In this document: piece after piece, positions 1-7,828 of the stretch | Layout: every line of letters starts with the position of its first letter | Numbering within the stretch: the stretch's first letter is position 1 | Virus record (IMG/VR): IMGVR_UViG_3300022929_002834 | Coordinates: 1-40,065 of that record | DNA from: a virus | DNA: 40,065 nt | Strand: one strand, 5' to 3' | The notes under the pieces: generated by a model | What the model was told of the DNA's origin: nothing | Databases searched by the model: none | What the model saw: only the letters and a program-made list of their open reading frames with translations | Made by a program: the position numbers and the translations under genes

Positions 1-671
1 CCATTACGAATATATTCAAAACATTCATGTGTGTGTTCTAAAGAAATGTTCCAGAGAATACATTCTGCTGGTCGTTTAAGAAGATCATTAATAAACGAAG
101 CACTTTCTAGGTCTGTGGTCAGATTAGTAATCATACTAATACGAGTGTTTTCAGGCAACTGTTTGAACAATACATGATTAGGTTTCATTAACAGCGGTTC
201 TCCGCCTACTAATAATATTTCTCTAACTGTATCAGCTCGATCAAGAATAAACTCTAATAGTTCATCGTTATATTCTCGTTTAACCGAAGCATTGTCTACT
301 CCAGCAACTTTGGCCCATTTAGAACTAAATCTCGGATCGCAGTATACACAGGACAAATTACAAGTATTATTCCAACGTATATCCAGCATACTTAAATTAT
401 CAACATCAATAGCTGGATAATACTCTAAATAGTACTGTCTAATACTACTAAATCCTTGCTGTTCAGCATGTTCGCATCCTGCACAATTTGAATGTACATG
501 ACCGTCAAGCAAAGACTGTTTTATTTCTTCTAGTTTGTTGTTTGCTAAAATATCTTGGAGAGATTGTTTATTTAGATTTCCTAATGAGGTTCGTCCAATA
601 CAGCAGGTTCTAACGTTGCCATCTTCACGTACAGTTAGACCGTTCCATGGTGCTGAACAGTAGACATCCAT
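1..671 (-). CDS. Radical SAM protein, twitch/SPASM type (partial, C-terminus beyond window)
   Basis: I translated this reading frame directly; it runs off the left edge, so about 223 N-terminal residues are present. It starts with ATG at 671, 2 nt past the helicase stop. The N-terminus reads CSAPWNGLTVREDGNVRTCC, a cysteine segment typical of twitch-domain radical SAM proteins that bind an auxiliary cluster. It is followed by a C-X2-C (NCAGCEH) and then the radical SAM motif CNLSCVYC (CX3CX2C) that binds the 4Fe-4S cluster and S-adenosylmethionine. A GGEPLL segment downstream matches the usual GGEP SAM-binding loop. The family is certain from these motifs. The substrate is not visible; relatives modify peptides or act in sugar and cofactor pathways. 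It is the last gene seen in the helicase transcription unit. Confidence 0.85.
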   Translation of the reverse strand, partial: MDVYCSAPWNGLTVREDGNVRTCCIGRTSLGNLNKQSLQDILANNKLEEIKQSLLDGHVHSNCAGCEHAEQQGFSSIRQYYLEYYPAIDVDNLSMLDIRWNNTCNLSCVYCDPRFSSKWAKVAGVDNASVKREYNDELLEFILDRADTVREILLVGGEPLLMKPNHVLFKQLPENTRISMITNLTTDLESASFINDLLKRPAECILWNISLEHTHECFEYIRN

Positions 672-673
672 TA

Positions 674-2071
674 CTAATTCTTTAAGCCAGCCAGCATGTT
701 CTTTAGTTTACTACTATCCATTTGCCCGCCTACCTTAGGAGTATCTTCTACTTTAGTTGTAGATGAAGTTGTTTTGATCTTGTCAAGAATGCCCGAGCCT
801 GCGCCTTCCACAGGACCACGTTCTTGTCCTTCTTCACCAGGATCAGTAATACGCAAACTTTCTAAGTTAAACTCTAAGTCTACTTTTTGTCCAACTCCAC
901 TTGAACTACGTGTTTTCATCAACTGTATTTGATAGCGTCCACGCTCACGCATTGCTCTACTTGTAAAGATACCAAACACATTATCTGCTGTATTAATCTT
1001 ACTCAACCCGCCTGCAATATGCGAATGGTCAAATTCAATTTCTTCAACTGCACTACGGTTCAACTGCGATGCTGTAATCATTAATATATGAAACTCTTTT
1101 GCTAAGTTACGTAGTTCTTCCGACACATATTTGTCTTTAACAAACAAATCATTAGGACTTACTTTAGCACTAACTGGCATAACCAAATCCAAATAGTCAA
1201 CCATAACAAAGTCAATTTTCATACCTGTTTGAACCTGTAGCTCTTTCAAGTAACTACGAAGCTGGTTAACATTGCTTTGTGCTGGCATGTATTTGATTCT
1301 AAACTTGCCGCTTTTCTTGCCTGCAAGTTTAATCTTCATTTCCAGTGTGTCCATGTCTTTGAAGATTTCTTTAGTGCTGGTGTTTGCTACCATTGCATCC
1401 ATACGCATTGCACAGAGTTCTTCACTAAGTTCTAGTGTAATAAACACACCATTCAACCCTTGTTGTACCCAGTTAATGCTGATGTTTTGCATAAACAAAC
1501 TCTTACCACTACCTGAACCGCCTGCAAATATATTAAGCTCGCCTCTGTTCATACCACCAAACAAACGCTTGTCTAGTGTGGGCCACCCGGTACTTACCTG
1601 TCCGTTGTTTGATCTAATACTTTCTAACCTTCCACGAGGATCCTCAAAATAGTCTGTACCCATGTCCTTGGTTAAACTTATCTGCACTGCGTCTTTGATT
1701 AGTTTTTCTACAGGATCATATTCACCTTTTTCAAGTAGGTCTGCACTTCTTAAAATCGCACGTTCTAGCTCTTGTCTACGTGTAAACGATTCAAACTCTT
1801 GCATGAACCAATCATAGTGTTCTTCATGTAAGTCTGTGTGCGACTTTAAATCCACACCTGTTGTAGCACGAATCTGATCTGCGGTGGGCATTGCTTTGTG
1901 TTCGTCTGTGTGCTTTTGCATAAACTCAGCCGCTTCACGCAAACTACGATCAAAGTTAGTGGCATTAAAGATGTTTTGCACCCGCACAAATGTCTGAGCA
2001 TCGGCCAACATCATTTCCAAAAACAACTTTTGCAGTTCTGTTGTATATTCTTTAGTCGAAGAATTCGTCAT
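674..2071 (-). CDS. 41: Replicative DNA helicase, T4 gp41/DnaB family
   Basis: 465 aa, the length expected for gp41-type hexameric helicases. It unwinds the phage fork 5'-3' and works with the primase encoded upstream at 3594-4604. The N-terminal 150 residues are the helical primase-interacting region. The RecA-like motor carries Walker A GGSGSGKS at about 184-191 and Walker B VMVDYLD at about 289-295. Further conserved blocks follow, including an ITASQLNRSA segment and a C-terminal arginine-rich stretch (SRAMRERGR). The C-terminal 50 residues are low-complexity and Gly/Lys/Ser-rich. The start overlaps the end of the next upstream gene by 20 nt, indicating co-translation in one minus-strand operon. 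The assignment is secure; the symbol is by analogy with T4. Confidence 0.93.
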   Translation of the reverse strand: MTNSSTKEYTTELQKLFLEMMLADAQTFVRVQNIFNATNFDRSLREAAEFMQKHTDEHKAMPTADQIRATTGVDLKSHTDLHEEHYDWFMQEFESFTRRQELERAILRSADLLEKGEYDPVEKLIKDAVQISLTKDMGTDYFEDPRGRLESIRSNNGQVSTGWPTLDKRLFGGMNRGELNIFAGGSGSGKSLFMQNISINWVQQGLNGVFITLELSEELCAMRMDAMVANTSTKEIFKDMDTLEMKIKLAGKKSGKFRIKYMPAQSNVNQLRSYLKELQVQTGMKIDFVMVDYLDLVMPVSAKVSPNDLFVKDKYVSEELRNLAKEFHILMITASQLNRSAVEEIEFDHSHIAGGLSKINTADNVFGIFTSRAMRERGRYQIQLMKTRSSSGVGQKVDLEFNLESLRITDPGEEGQERGPVEGAGSGILDKIKTTSSTTKVEDTPKVGGQMDSSKLKNMLAGLKN

Positions 2072-2936
2072 AGTATTCCTTTAACTCTAAAACACGGGTT
2101 GGGAAATCATCTAGTCCATAACAAACCAAATCAACTTCTTTAATTCTCAAGTGTCTTTGTATTATAGCTTCATATACCACACTTCGTAAAGAAAAATTTA
2201 GAGTAGAATCTTCATTATCTTCGTCAATTGCTTTTATGAAGTTGCTAACTTTGTCATAGTCTTTGAGTAGTGTGTCGTTATTTGTATTCCATTCTGTCAC
2301 AAGATAATCAAATGCTTGTTGATTTATAATGTTTAATCCTAATGTAGCGAATATCTGTTCTGCAACTGCTCGAGTATCAACAAACAAGTTGTATGCATCA
2401 AAACAAGGAACATCTCGATCTTCTAGAAAACTCTTTTGCCAAACAGTTTTGTCATAGAAATAGTCAATATATTGACTGAGATATTCACGCTTTTGCCATT
2501 GTACCAGATCGTCAAATCCTTGTGCTTGCACATTCCATCTTTTAATATCTTTAGTAGGCGAAAAAATCTCTCGAGCATTTCTGTCAGTAACACTGTTAAC
2601 GATTGTAAAGTTTGGATCAACTGCACTAACGTATATACAGGTTTCTTTTTCTAGTAAATCATACAAGTCAGTGATCTCTGCATCCTGCGAAGGACATATT
2701 GCTTGCACTACCACAGGACCTGTACGTGATAATGACTTTTTAACTTCAGATAAATTTACACATGGCAGTTGTGGACTCATTGATACTCGTAATCCGCCAC
2801 GTTGACTGCGATTGTATACATCCATATAAAACTGTTCGCCATAGTCAACGCCAAAGTCAGAAGCATAACGAATCAATGCTTCTACCAACAACAAAGAACT
2901 ACTAGGAAAACCAATTATATAGATGCGTTTATTCAT
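2052..2936 (-). CDS. Conserved phage-type protein of unknown function, 294 aa
   Basis: Not recognised with certainty. The N-terminus reads as a beta strand, a turn and a helix (IYIIGFPSSSLLLVEALIRY), which superficially resembles the P-loop start of sulfotransferases. The C-terminal half (DAYNLFVDTRAVAEQIFATL and the helices after it) also has that helical look. The glycine/lysine signature that would prove nucleotide binding is missing, so this is only a hint. No membrane segment or signal peptide is seen. Its ATG overlaps the stop of the upstream SGNH-like gene by one base (TAATG), so the two are probably translationally coupled. Placement between primase and helicase is unlike T4, where those two genes are close neighbours. 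Confidence 0.7.
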   Translation of the reverse strand: MNKRIYIIGFPSSSLLLVEALIRYASDFGVDYGEQFYMDVYNRSQRGGLRVSMSPQLPCVNLSEVKKSLSRTGPVVVQAICPSQDAEITDLYDLLEKETCIYVSAVDPNFTIVNSVTDRNAREIFSPTKDIKRWNVQAQGFDDLVQWQKREYLSQYIDYFYDKTVWQKSFLEDRDVPCFDAYNLFVDTRAVAEQIFATLGLNIINQQAFDYLVTEWNTNNDTLLKDYDKVSNFIKAIDEDNEDSTLNFSLRSVVYEAIIQRHLRIKEVDLVCYGLDDFPTRVLELKEYYDEFFD

Positions 2937-3601
2937 TAGCTAATCATCTCCAAAACACAATCTGCAACCCAACGGTGTGCTTCTTTTGACACCATGTTAT
3001 CTCCAAACTGTTGTTCTAAGTTAGTGGTTAGGTTTAACCAATCACTTTGACGTATGGTCAACAACAGTGTGCGAATACTATTTAATGCCGCACGAGCTTC
3101 AGTGAGTGTAGTTTGTTCTGTGGGCCAAATAACTGCTTTAGCGGCGTCACTGAGTCCTGAAATATCTTCTGTGTTGTTAGGTGGAAGAGGAATATCTAAG
3201 AACGCAGGATCAATCAGTAGATCGCTGGTCAAGTGAATAACACGCTTACGCATATGAAATGCCATGCTGTCCAACAGTGGCAAAAACTGACTTAGTTTAT
3301 AGTACTGATTGAACAGTGTGTCCTTGGGATTGGTTTCGATGTGCGTTACTGTGTGATCTGGATAGTACCGCTGATTGCCAGCACCACACCATTCAACAAT
3401 GATTAGGTCTGCGTCTGCATCTAGCAAGCTAACTGCCGCACGTAAAAATGTGTCTTCGTTTGAGCTTCGATGAAAGCCTTGGTTGACTCCAGGAATGCCC
3501 AAGTCCAAATGCAATAGCCATCCGTAGTTGTCAACATTCTGATCTGGTAGATAACGCCCACAGGTAAAGGTACTGCCGTGGGCATGAATCTTTTTATACA
3601 T
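2936..3601 (-). CDS. SGNH-hydrolase-like protein (divergent)
   Basis: 221 aa with the layout of the small SGNH-fold proteins found several times in this window. There is an N-terminal strand then HGSTFTCG in the place of block I (usually GDS/GCS), an ADADLIIVEWCGAGNQ segment resembling the central strand and block III, and a C-terminal KEAHRWVADCVLEMI resembling the histidine block. The nucleophile serine may be present (S10 of HGSTF) but the classical Asp-X-His near the C-terminus is not obvious, so catalysis is uncertain. It overlaps the primase stop by 8 nt and the next gene by 1 nt. The family is inferred by analogy with the clearer copies at 9313, 12085, 13794 and 36096. Confidence 0.5.
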   Translation of the reverse strand: MYKKIHAHGSTFTCGRYLPDQNVDNYGWLLHLDLGIPGVNQGFHRSSNEDTFLRAAVSLLDADADLIIVEWCGAGNQRYYPDHTVTHIETNPKDTLFNQYYKLSQFLPLLDSMAFHMRKRVIHLTSDLLIDPAFLDIPLPPNNTEDISGLSDAAKAVIWPTEQTTLTEARAALNSIRTLLLTIRQSDWLNLTTNLEQQFGDNMVSKEAHRWVADCVLEMIS

Positions 3602-4604
3602 TGATTTTTCTCCTTAATTTTATCTTCAGTGGATTAGATTCTACACCACTAATAATACTTCGTAGTACAAATAGTTTTCCTAGATTACAAACTGCATCGT
3701 TGATATCTTTATAGTCGTTTTGCCACACAGGAAAGCTAACATTCCAACCATAATTGAGTGCGGCACGTACAAGTCCTTGTCCTGCATCATCTTGATCAGG
3801 TACTACAATAACCTGCTTGTCTAAACTTTCTATTAGATCTGCTTGTACATCGCTGATGTTGTTGCCCAGTGTAGCAACACCGTCAATGGCGATAGCATCA
3901 AACGGACCTTCGCATACAATAACAATACGACTGGTGTGTAGTTGTTTATCTAAGTTAAACACCAGCTTGTTTTCATAGTTGTTATGGTACTTGGGTTTGA
4001 CCTTAGGATCAAATGCACGGGCTGTATAGCCCATTGTGCGATTGCGCCATGTGATAGGAACTATCACACGACGATGTAGATTATAGGATTCTTCTGGTGT
4101 CCACAATAAATCATATGTAGACAAGTCAACACCTCGATCCTGTGCATAGTCTATTGCATGTTGCATTTCATGTGGAAGCTCGTTGTACAAATTAACGCAT
4201 TCACTGAGATTGATTGTGTCTTTGGGAAGGTCCCGTGGCTTGATAACGATTTCTTCTTTGGGCTCTTCCGCAATGTCTTCAGGTGCAATAAGATCCTTAA
4301 TACGCATAGCTTCAATGACTAAACGTTTAACAGTGTTTTCGTCTGCGCCCATCCAAGACAGTAACTTTTTAAACTTGTAGTTTAGATGCCGTCCTGGAGT
4401 GTAGTTTGATTTGAACGAACAGTTAAAACAGTGATAGTTTACTACACCTTGCCCATTGAAGATTAGTCCACCGCGACCTCTAGTGTCGGGTGTTTCGCCG
4501 TTGTGTACACAACAGGGTGCGTTAAAACTGATCCAGCCAGTTCCAGATGTTTTGCGTTTTGCAGGTAATAGGCTGGTTATTGCGTCTTGTACTTCTGTCC
4601 ACAT
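3594..4604 (-). CDS. 61: DNA primase, T4 gp61/DnaG-like
   Basis: 336 aa, close to T4 gp61 in size. It makes RNA primers for lagging-strand synthesis on the gp41 helicase. An N-terminal zinc-binding domain is visible (C31/C32, H34, then C59 and C62 in NYHCFNC). The TOPRIM catalytic core follows, with the acidic motif IVCEGPFDAIAI (Glu232) and PDQDDAG at 269-275 (Asp270 and Asp272) for metal binding. The ATG at 4604 has no Shine-Dalgarno sequence and is preceded by TATATT and TATAA-like stretches, so it could be translated from a very short leader. The downstream SGNH-like gene overlaps it by 8 nt. Confidence 0.9.
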   Translation of the reverse strand: MWTEVQDAITSLLPAKRKTSGTGWISFNAPCCVHNGETPDTRGRGGLIFNGQGVVNYHCFNCSFKSNYTPGRHLNYKFKKLLSWMGADENTVKRLVIEAMRIKDLIAPEDIAEEPKEEIVIKPRDLPKDTINLSECVNLYNELPHEMQHAIDYAQDRGVDLSTYDLLWTPEESYNLHRRVIVPITWRNRTMGYTARAFDPKVKPKYHNNYENKLVFNLDKQLHTSRIVIVCEGPFDAIAIDGVATLGNNISDVQADLIESLDKQVIVVPDQDDAGQGLVRAALNYGWNVSFPVWQNDYKDINDAVCNLGKLFVLRSIISGVESNPLKIKLRRKINV

Positions 4605-4628
4605 TATAGTAATATAGCACGGTTTATA

Positions 4629-6092
4629 CTAAAGAGCAAGTAGTTTTTCAATGTATGTTTCCAATTTATTTGCTCTGGCATTTTGAATAGCAACTTGATC
4701 CTTGTCAACATTGCGAATAAAATTGTGTTTTCTAGGATCTAAATCGCAATAGTTTGCTTCTTCTATTAGTCCGAAAGATGTTGGAACTTGATATTTTTGT
4801 TTAAGTGCTTCTAATTCAGAATAATATTCTACTGAGTCTCTCCAAGTCATACCAGTTTCTTCGTATTTCCAAATTGGCATGCCGTTCTCAGTGACCCAAG
4901 TATATCCATATTTTTCAGCATCTCTATCTATACTACTGGTATACGATGCTGTACCTAGATTTCTCTGTAAAGTCAAAGGATGCCAACTCCAATTCGGAAT
5001 TTCGTTGTCTACATACCAACGATGCCAATTTAAGTAATCTTTTCTAGTGTCTCCTGGTAGACCACAAATCATACTGCATCTAAAACTAACATGTTTTTTC
5101 CAAATGTCATGACGTAACTTAACAAGGTAATCTTGAGCATGTTTAAAACTCCAAGGCTTGCCTACAAACATTGCCGCACGTTCATTGAATGATTCGATTC
5201 CAAAGTAAGCCGCAACAAAACCAGATTCAGCCATTAGTTCTGGAGTTTCTGGATGAGCCCAGAGTAGATCAGCTCTTGTAAATGAAGTTACGTTAATTTG
5301 AAAAGGTAAGCGTTGTGTCATTTCATAGAATGCACGTACCTTGTCTGGATCGTCGTTAAATGTATCATCTGTTAAGTTATAGTTAATGATTTTATATTTT
5401 TCATAGTTGTCAAGTAATTCTTCTTCTACTAGTTCCATACTACGCACATATTCATTCTTTTTCTTACCAATATTAGGAAATGCACAAAATTTACATTTAA
5501 AAATGCATCCACGAGCAATTTCAATAGGAAGACTTTCTCCGGGAAGTATACAATCACGTTCGTGCCAACGATGAGTATTTTTCTTAATGTCATATTCTTC
5601 TTGCGTTTGCTCTCTGACAATTATGTTGCCATTCCTTTTTTCAAATTTAGGTGCTGGACCTTTTCTAAAAATAAAATTTAAGAAATTTGCAAACGTATTT
5701 TCAGAATATCCGTAAAAAACATAATCAAATACTGATCTATTTGGATACCTTTTTGTTACAAAACTACTAGCGGCGCCGCCTCCAACAACTTGTATCCTAG
5801 GTGATATCTTTCGTATATAAGGCAATATTTTTTCAACAAATCGTCTGGTTTCTCCAGCTGTGTGCTGTTCTTGTCCCATTGTCGAGTATCCAACTACTCT
5901 AGTAGATTTAGAGATAAATTTATCTAACAGTTTGAATACTTGTGCGTCAGTCATCTGAGGCACAAAGTCAACAACCTGTACTTGATAGTCTAGTGTTCTT
6001 AGATGATAGGCTAGTTGACCCAAACTCATTGACCTTAGGACTCGTTTAGTGCCGTTAACACTGCCTAATAGCAAGACTTCGGTTTCTATCAT
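4629..6092 (-). CDS. Cobalamin-binding-domain radical SAM protein (B12-rSAM)
   Basis: 487 aa. Residues 1-145 form a Rossmann-like cobalamin-binding domain (GYSTMGQEQHTAGETRRF, then VVGGGAASSF and an FYGYSE segment). The radical SAM core begins at EIARGCIFKCKFC with cluster ligands C196, C200 and C203. Downstream strands (NLTDDTFNDD, YFGIESFNE) match the TIM-barrel pattern of the B12-rSAM superfamily, members of which methylate unreactive carbons or rearrange rings. The C-terminal 150 residues are Trp/Tyr-rich and unfamiliar. It overlaps the DUF3050 gene by 4 nt (ATGA), so the two are probably coupled and could act in one pathway. The substrate is unknown. The family is well supported. Confidence 0.88.
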   Translation of the reverse strand: MIETEVLLLGSVNGTKRVLRSMSLGQLAYHLRTLDYQVQVVDFVPQMTDAQVFKLLDKFISKSTRVVGYSTMGQEQHTAGETRRFVEKILPYIRKISPRIQVVGGGAASSFVTKRYPNRSVFDYVFYGYSENTFANFLNFIFRKGPAPKFEKRNGNIIVREQTQEEYDIKKNTHRWHERDCILPGESLPIEIARGCIFKCKFCAFPNIGKKKNEYVRSMELVEEELLDNYEKYKIINYNLTDDTFNDDPDKVRAFYEMTQRLPFQINVTSFTRADLLWAHPETPELMAESGFVAAYFGIESFNERAAMFVGKPWSFKHAQDYLVKLRHDIWKKHVSFRCSMICGLPGDTRKDYLNWHRWYVDNEIPNWSWHPLTLQRNLGTASYTSSIDRDAEKYGYTWVTENGMPIWKYEETGMTWRDSVEYYSELEALKQKYQVPTSFGLIEEANYCDLDPRKHNFIRNVDKDQVAIQNARANKLETYIEKLLAL

Positions 6093-6910
6093 CCTTGTAC
6101 ACCTGCCTGCAGAAATAACTCTGAATATAAAACCATTTCATCAGGATCTGTGATAATATCGTGTACACGATCCCATAAACGTATGCGAGCATCTAAGGAC
6201 ATAAGTGCGGCTTGTTCTGCTTCGTGTATTTTAACAGGGTCATGCTCACACAGTGTTTCTACCATATATATTGCGGCAGGTCCATGTTCGTCTCCATCCA
6301 GGTCAATGTGACGTTTTAGATAGTAGTGAAATTTGGGTGCATCGTGTGCAGTAATCTGCATTTGATCTAATATACTTTGAAACATTCCTGGTATTAGTGT
6401 TTCACGACCAAACGCAAATGCACCTGCAATCTTCCAAGGTTCTCGACTGTCAATGATACTAAATGTTGTACGCATAAAACTAGCACTTGCAGGAGGAACA
6501 TGCGAGTTTTCCATTGCGTCATCAAATCCGCTCGATCTTACCAGTTCAATAAAAGATTCAAAGTTACGTCCGTTTGCACCAATTTCTAGCATTGCCTGTG
6601 CGTACAAATCATGATGTGTTATAGATCCATGACCTCCCATGTCAATATCACTTTCTTCGCCCAGTACTATTTCATTAATAATACGAGCAAGTCCTGCACG
6701 AGTCCATGGTGTAGGCACCCAACATTCTGTGCTTGGGCATACATGGTGTTGTAAGGATTTAATGAGACTCATAAAGTCCCAAACTGCATACACGTGATGT
6801 TCCATAAAAACGTGTAGCTCGTCTAATGTTTTCAAACAGTCACCAGTAAATAACGGGTGAGAACTAAGACGAGCTTGACGCTCGTGAATACGATCAAGAT
6901 TTAATTTCAT
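6089..6910 (-). CDS. DUF3050 family protein, haem-oxygenase-like fold (possible di-metal oxidase)
   Basis: 273 aa. The N-terminus carries the family's recognisable pattern: HPLF, FMEHHVYAVWDFMSLIKSLQ and then VPTPW. Haem-oxygenase-like di-iron proteins bind metal through Glu and His/Asp residues on core helices. Here E37 (in MEHH), E80 and the segment H201-IDLDGDE-H209 fit such ligands. Members of this wider fold oxidise or cleave small amines, fatty acids and amino acids, but the DUF3050 reaction is not known to me. It is the first gene of the unit and overlaps the B12 radical SAM gene by 4 nt, so joint action on one substrate is a reasonable inference. No clear promoter was found in the 56 bp upstream. 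Confidence 0.8.
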   Translation of the reverse strand: MKLNLDRIHERQARLSSHPLFTGDCLKTLDELHVFMEHHVYAVWDFMSLIKSLQHHVCPSTECWVPTPWTRAGLARIINEIVLGEESDIDMGGHGSITHHDLYAQAMLEIGANGRNFESFIELVRSSGFDDAMENSHVPPASASFMRTTFSIIDSREPWKIAGAFAFGRETLIPGMFQSILDQMQITAHDAPKFHYYLKRHIDLDGDEHGPAAIYMVETLCEHDPVKIHEAEQAALMSLDARIRLWDRVHDIITDPDEMVLYSELFLQAGVQG

Positions 6911-6966
6911 TGGGATACCTATAACTTGCTTAGGTATTTAAGTGCAAATTTTAATGCTTTAAAATT

Positions 6967-7350
6967 TTACGCCTGTGGTAAGAAACCTTCATTAACATGT
7001 AGATCCAGACTCATGTTAAAGTTGTCATCGCTGTAAACAGGAGCCTCTACACCGTTGACTGTGCCTTTGATAGCCAACGTATATCGCATTGCGTCTAAAG
7101 ACGCAAGTTCTTCTTCTGTAAATGTGACTGTTCCTTGTCCATTTACAGCATCATTCACTGTTAGTGTTGGATTAAAAATCGTTTGTCCTTGATCAGGGTT
7201 CATAACAGCAACCACAAACGTGTAGTTGGTTACGTCTACTTTCTTCTGATCTTGGTTTAAGAATCTCACCTGCACAGGATTATCCGTACCCTTGTACAGT
7301 TCAATTACGTGGTTATACACTCGGCGCTCCTGTCTGTTTGTTATGCTCAT
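6967..7350 (-). CDS. Probable virion protein (small beta-rich, baseplate/tail-like)
   Basis: 127 aa from the ATG at 7350. Alternating beta-strand patterns, an NPVQVRFLNQDQKKVDVTNY segment and a C-terminal NMSLDLHVNEGFLPQA resemble the small N-terminal domains of phage baseplate or fibre-attachment proteins (BppU-like). No catalytic motif is visible. A frame extension starts at 7407 (146 aa), but it would put the plus-strand late promoter inside this gene, so the internal ATG is preferred. A T4-type late promoter on the minus strand at 7434-7441 points straight into the gene, which supports a late structural role. The product remains an inference. Confidence 0.6.
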   Translation of the reverse strand: MSITNRQERRVYNHVIELYKGTDNPVQVRFLNQDQKKVDVTNYTFVVAVMNPDQGQTIFNPTLTVNDAVNGQGTVTFTEEELASLDAMRYTLAIKGTVNGVEAPVYSDDNFNMSLDLHVNEGFLPQA

Positions 7351-7381
7351 ATCCGAAATAATAATTCGAATTTTTGGCGTA

Positions 7382-7389
7382 TATAAATA
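7382..7389 (+). promoter_or_regulatory. T4-type late promoter (TATAAATA), plus strand
   Basis: Exact TATAAATA octamer, the -10-like element recognised by gp55-type late sigma factors in T4-like phages. It would start transcription near 7396 and read rightward into the plus-strand gene at 7448. It faces the minus-strand late promoter at 7434-7441, so the two transcripts would overlap at their 5' ends. Confidence 0.75.
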
Positions 7390-7433
7390 ACTGTGAATTA
7401 CTTGCATGGGCTTTTTTATCGCTCTGTTTTAAC

Positions 7434-7441
7434 TATTTATA
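7434..7441 (-). promoter_or_regulatory. T4-type late promoter (TATAAATA), minus strand
   Basis: The plus strand reads TATTTATA, so the minus strand has the exact late octamer. Initiation near 7428 would give a leader of about 78 nt to the ATG at 7350. It lies in the same 97-bp spacer as the opposing late promoter. Confidence 0.75.
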
Positions 7442-7447
7442 AGAAAA

Positions 7448-7828
7448 TTGTATACGCAACAAAACATCACTGAGCTCTTAGAGCAATATCCATTTTTAAC
7501 ATACCTAGTATACGGCGGGTTGGAGTATATCGGTGTGATCCAAAACTCAGACGAGCAGATCACAACAATGTACGACTATGGTAAGCTAAGAACTAGAGAA
7601 GATAAGATGCATTTCTTAGATCTAGCAGAAATTTGGTGGTGGGAATCAAATCGTATGATTCCTATTAATATTTTCTTAAAACAAGACTGGGAAAAGTTTA
7701 AATCTATTATTCAAACTATGAACAGCAAAGACGTAGACATACGCTTTGGTCCCACAACAAACATGAAAACACTAGGTCAGAAACGTACTAAACGTCGCAG
7801 TATTACGCTAGTTCGCAAGACTGATTAA
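7448..7828 (+). CDS. Conserved marine-myovirus-type protein of unknown function (late gene)
   Basis: 126 aa starting from TTG at 7448, since no upstream ATG is in frame. A mid-protein LAEIWWWESNRMIPINIFLK block is striking and fits the pattern of a short conserved protein I associate with marine T4-like phages; its function is unknown to me. The C-terminus is basic (KRTKRRSITLVRK). No signal peptide, membrane helix or catalytic motif is visible. It is alone on the plus strand here, downstream of an exact late promoter, and its end overlaps the convergent DnaE-like gene by about 21 nt. A late, possibly virion or assembly role is inferred from the promoter alone. Confidence 0.7.
   Translation: MYTQQNITELLEQYPFLTYLVYGGLEYIGVIQNSDEQITTMYDYGKLRTREDKMHFLDLAEIWWWESNRMIPINIFLKQDWEKFKSIIQTMNSKDVDIRFGPTTNMKTLGQKRTKRRSITLVRKTD

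Noticed and set aside
696-2143. Plus-strand open frames opposite the helicase and neighbouring genes
   Set aside because: They lie entirely in the antisense of well-supported genes, have no ribosome sites and no recognisable protein features.
4611-4639. TATATT with TGC upstream and TTGCTC 17 nt away before the primase gene
   Set aside because: The -35 matches poorly and the start would fall on the ATG itself; possible leaderless message but too weak to list as a feature.
7351-7407. Upstream extension of the virion-like gene to 7407
   Set aside because: It would put the plus-strand late promoter inside coding sequence and adds residues unlike the rest; kept only as an alternative.
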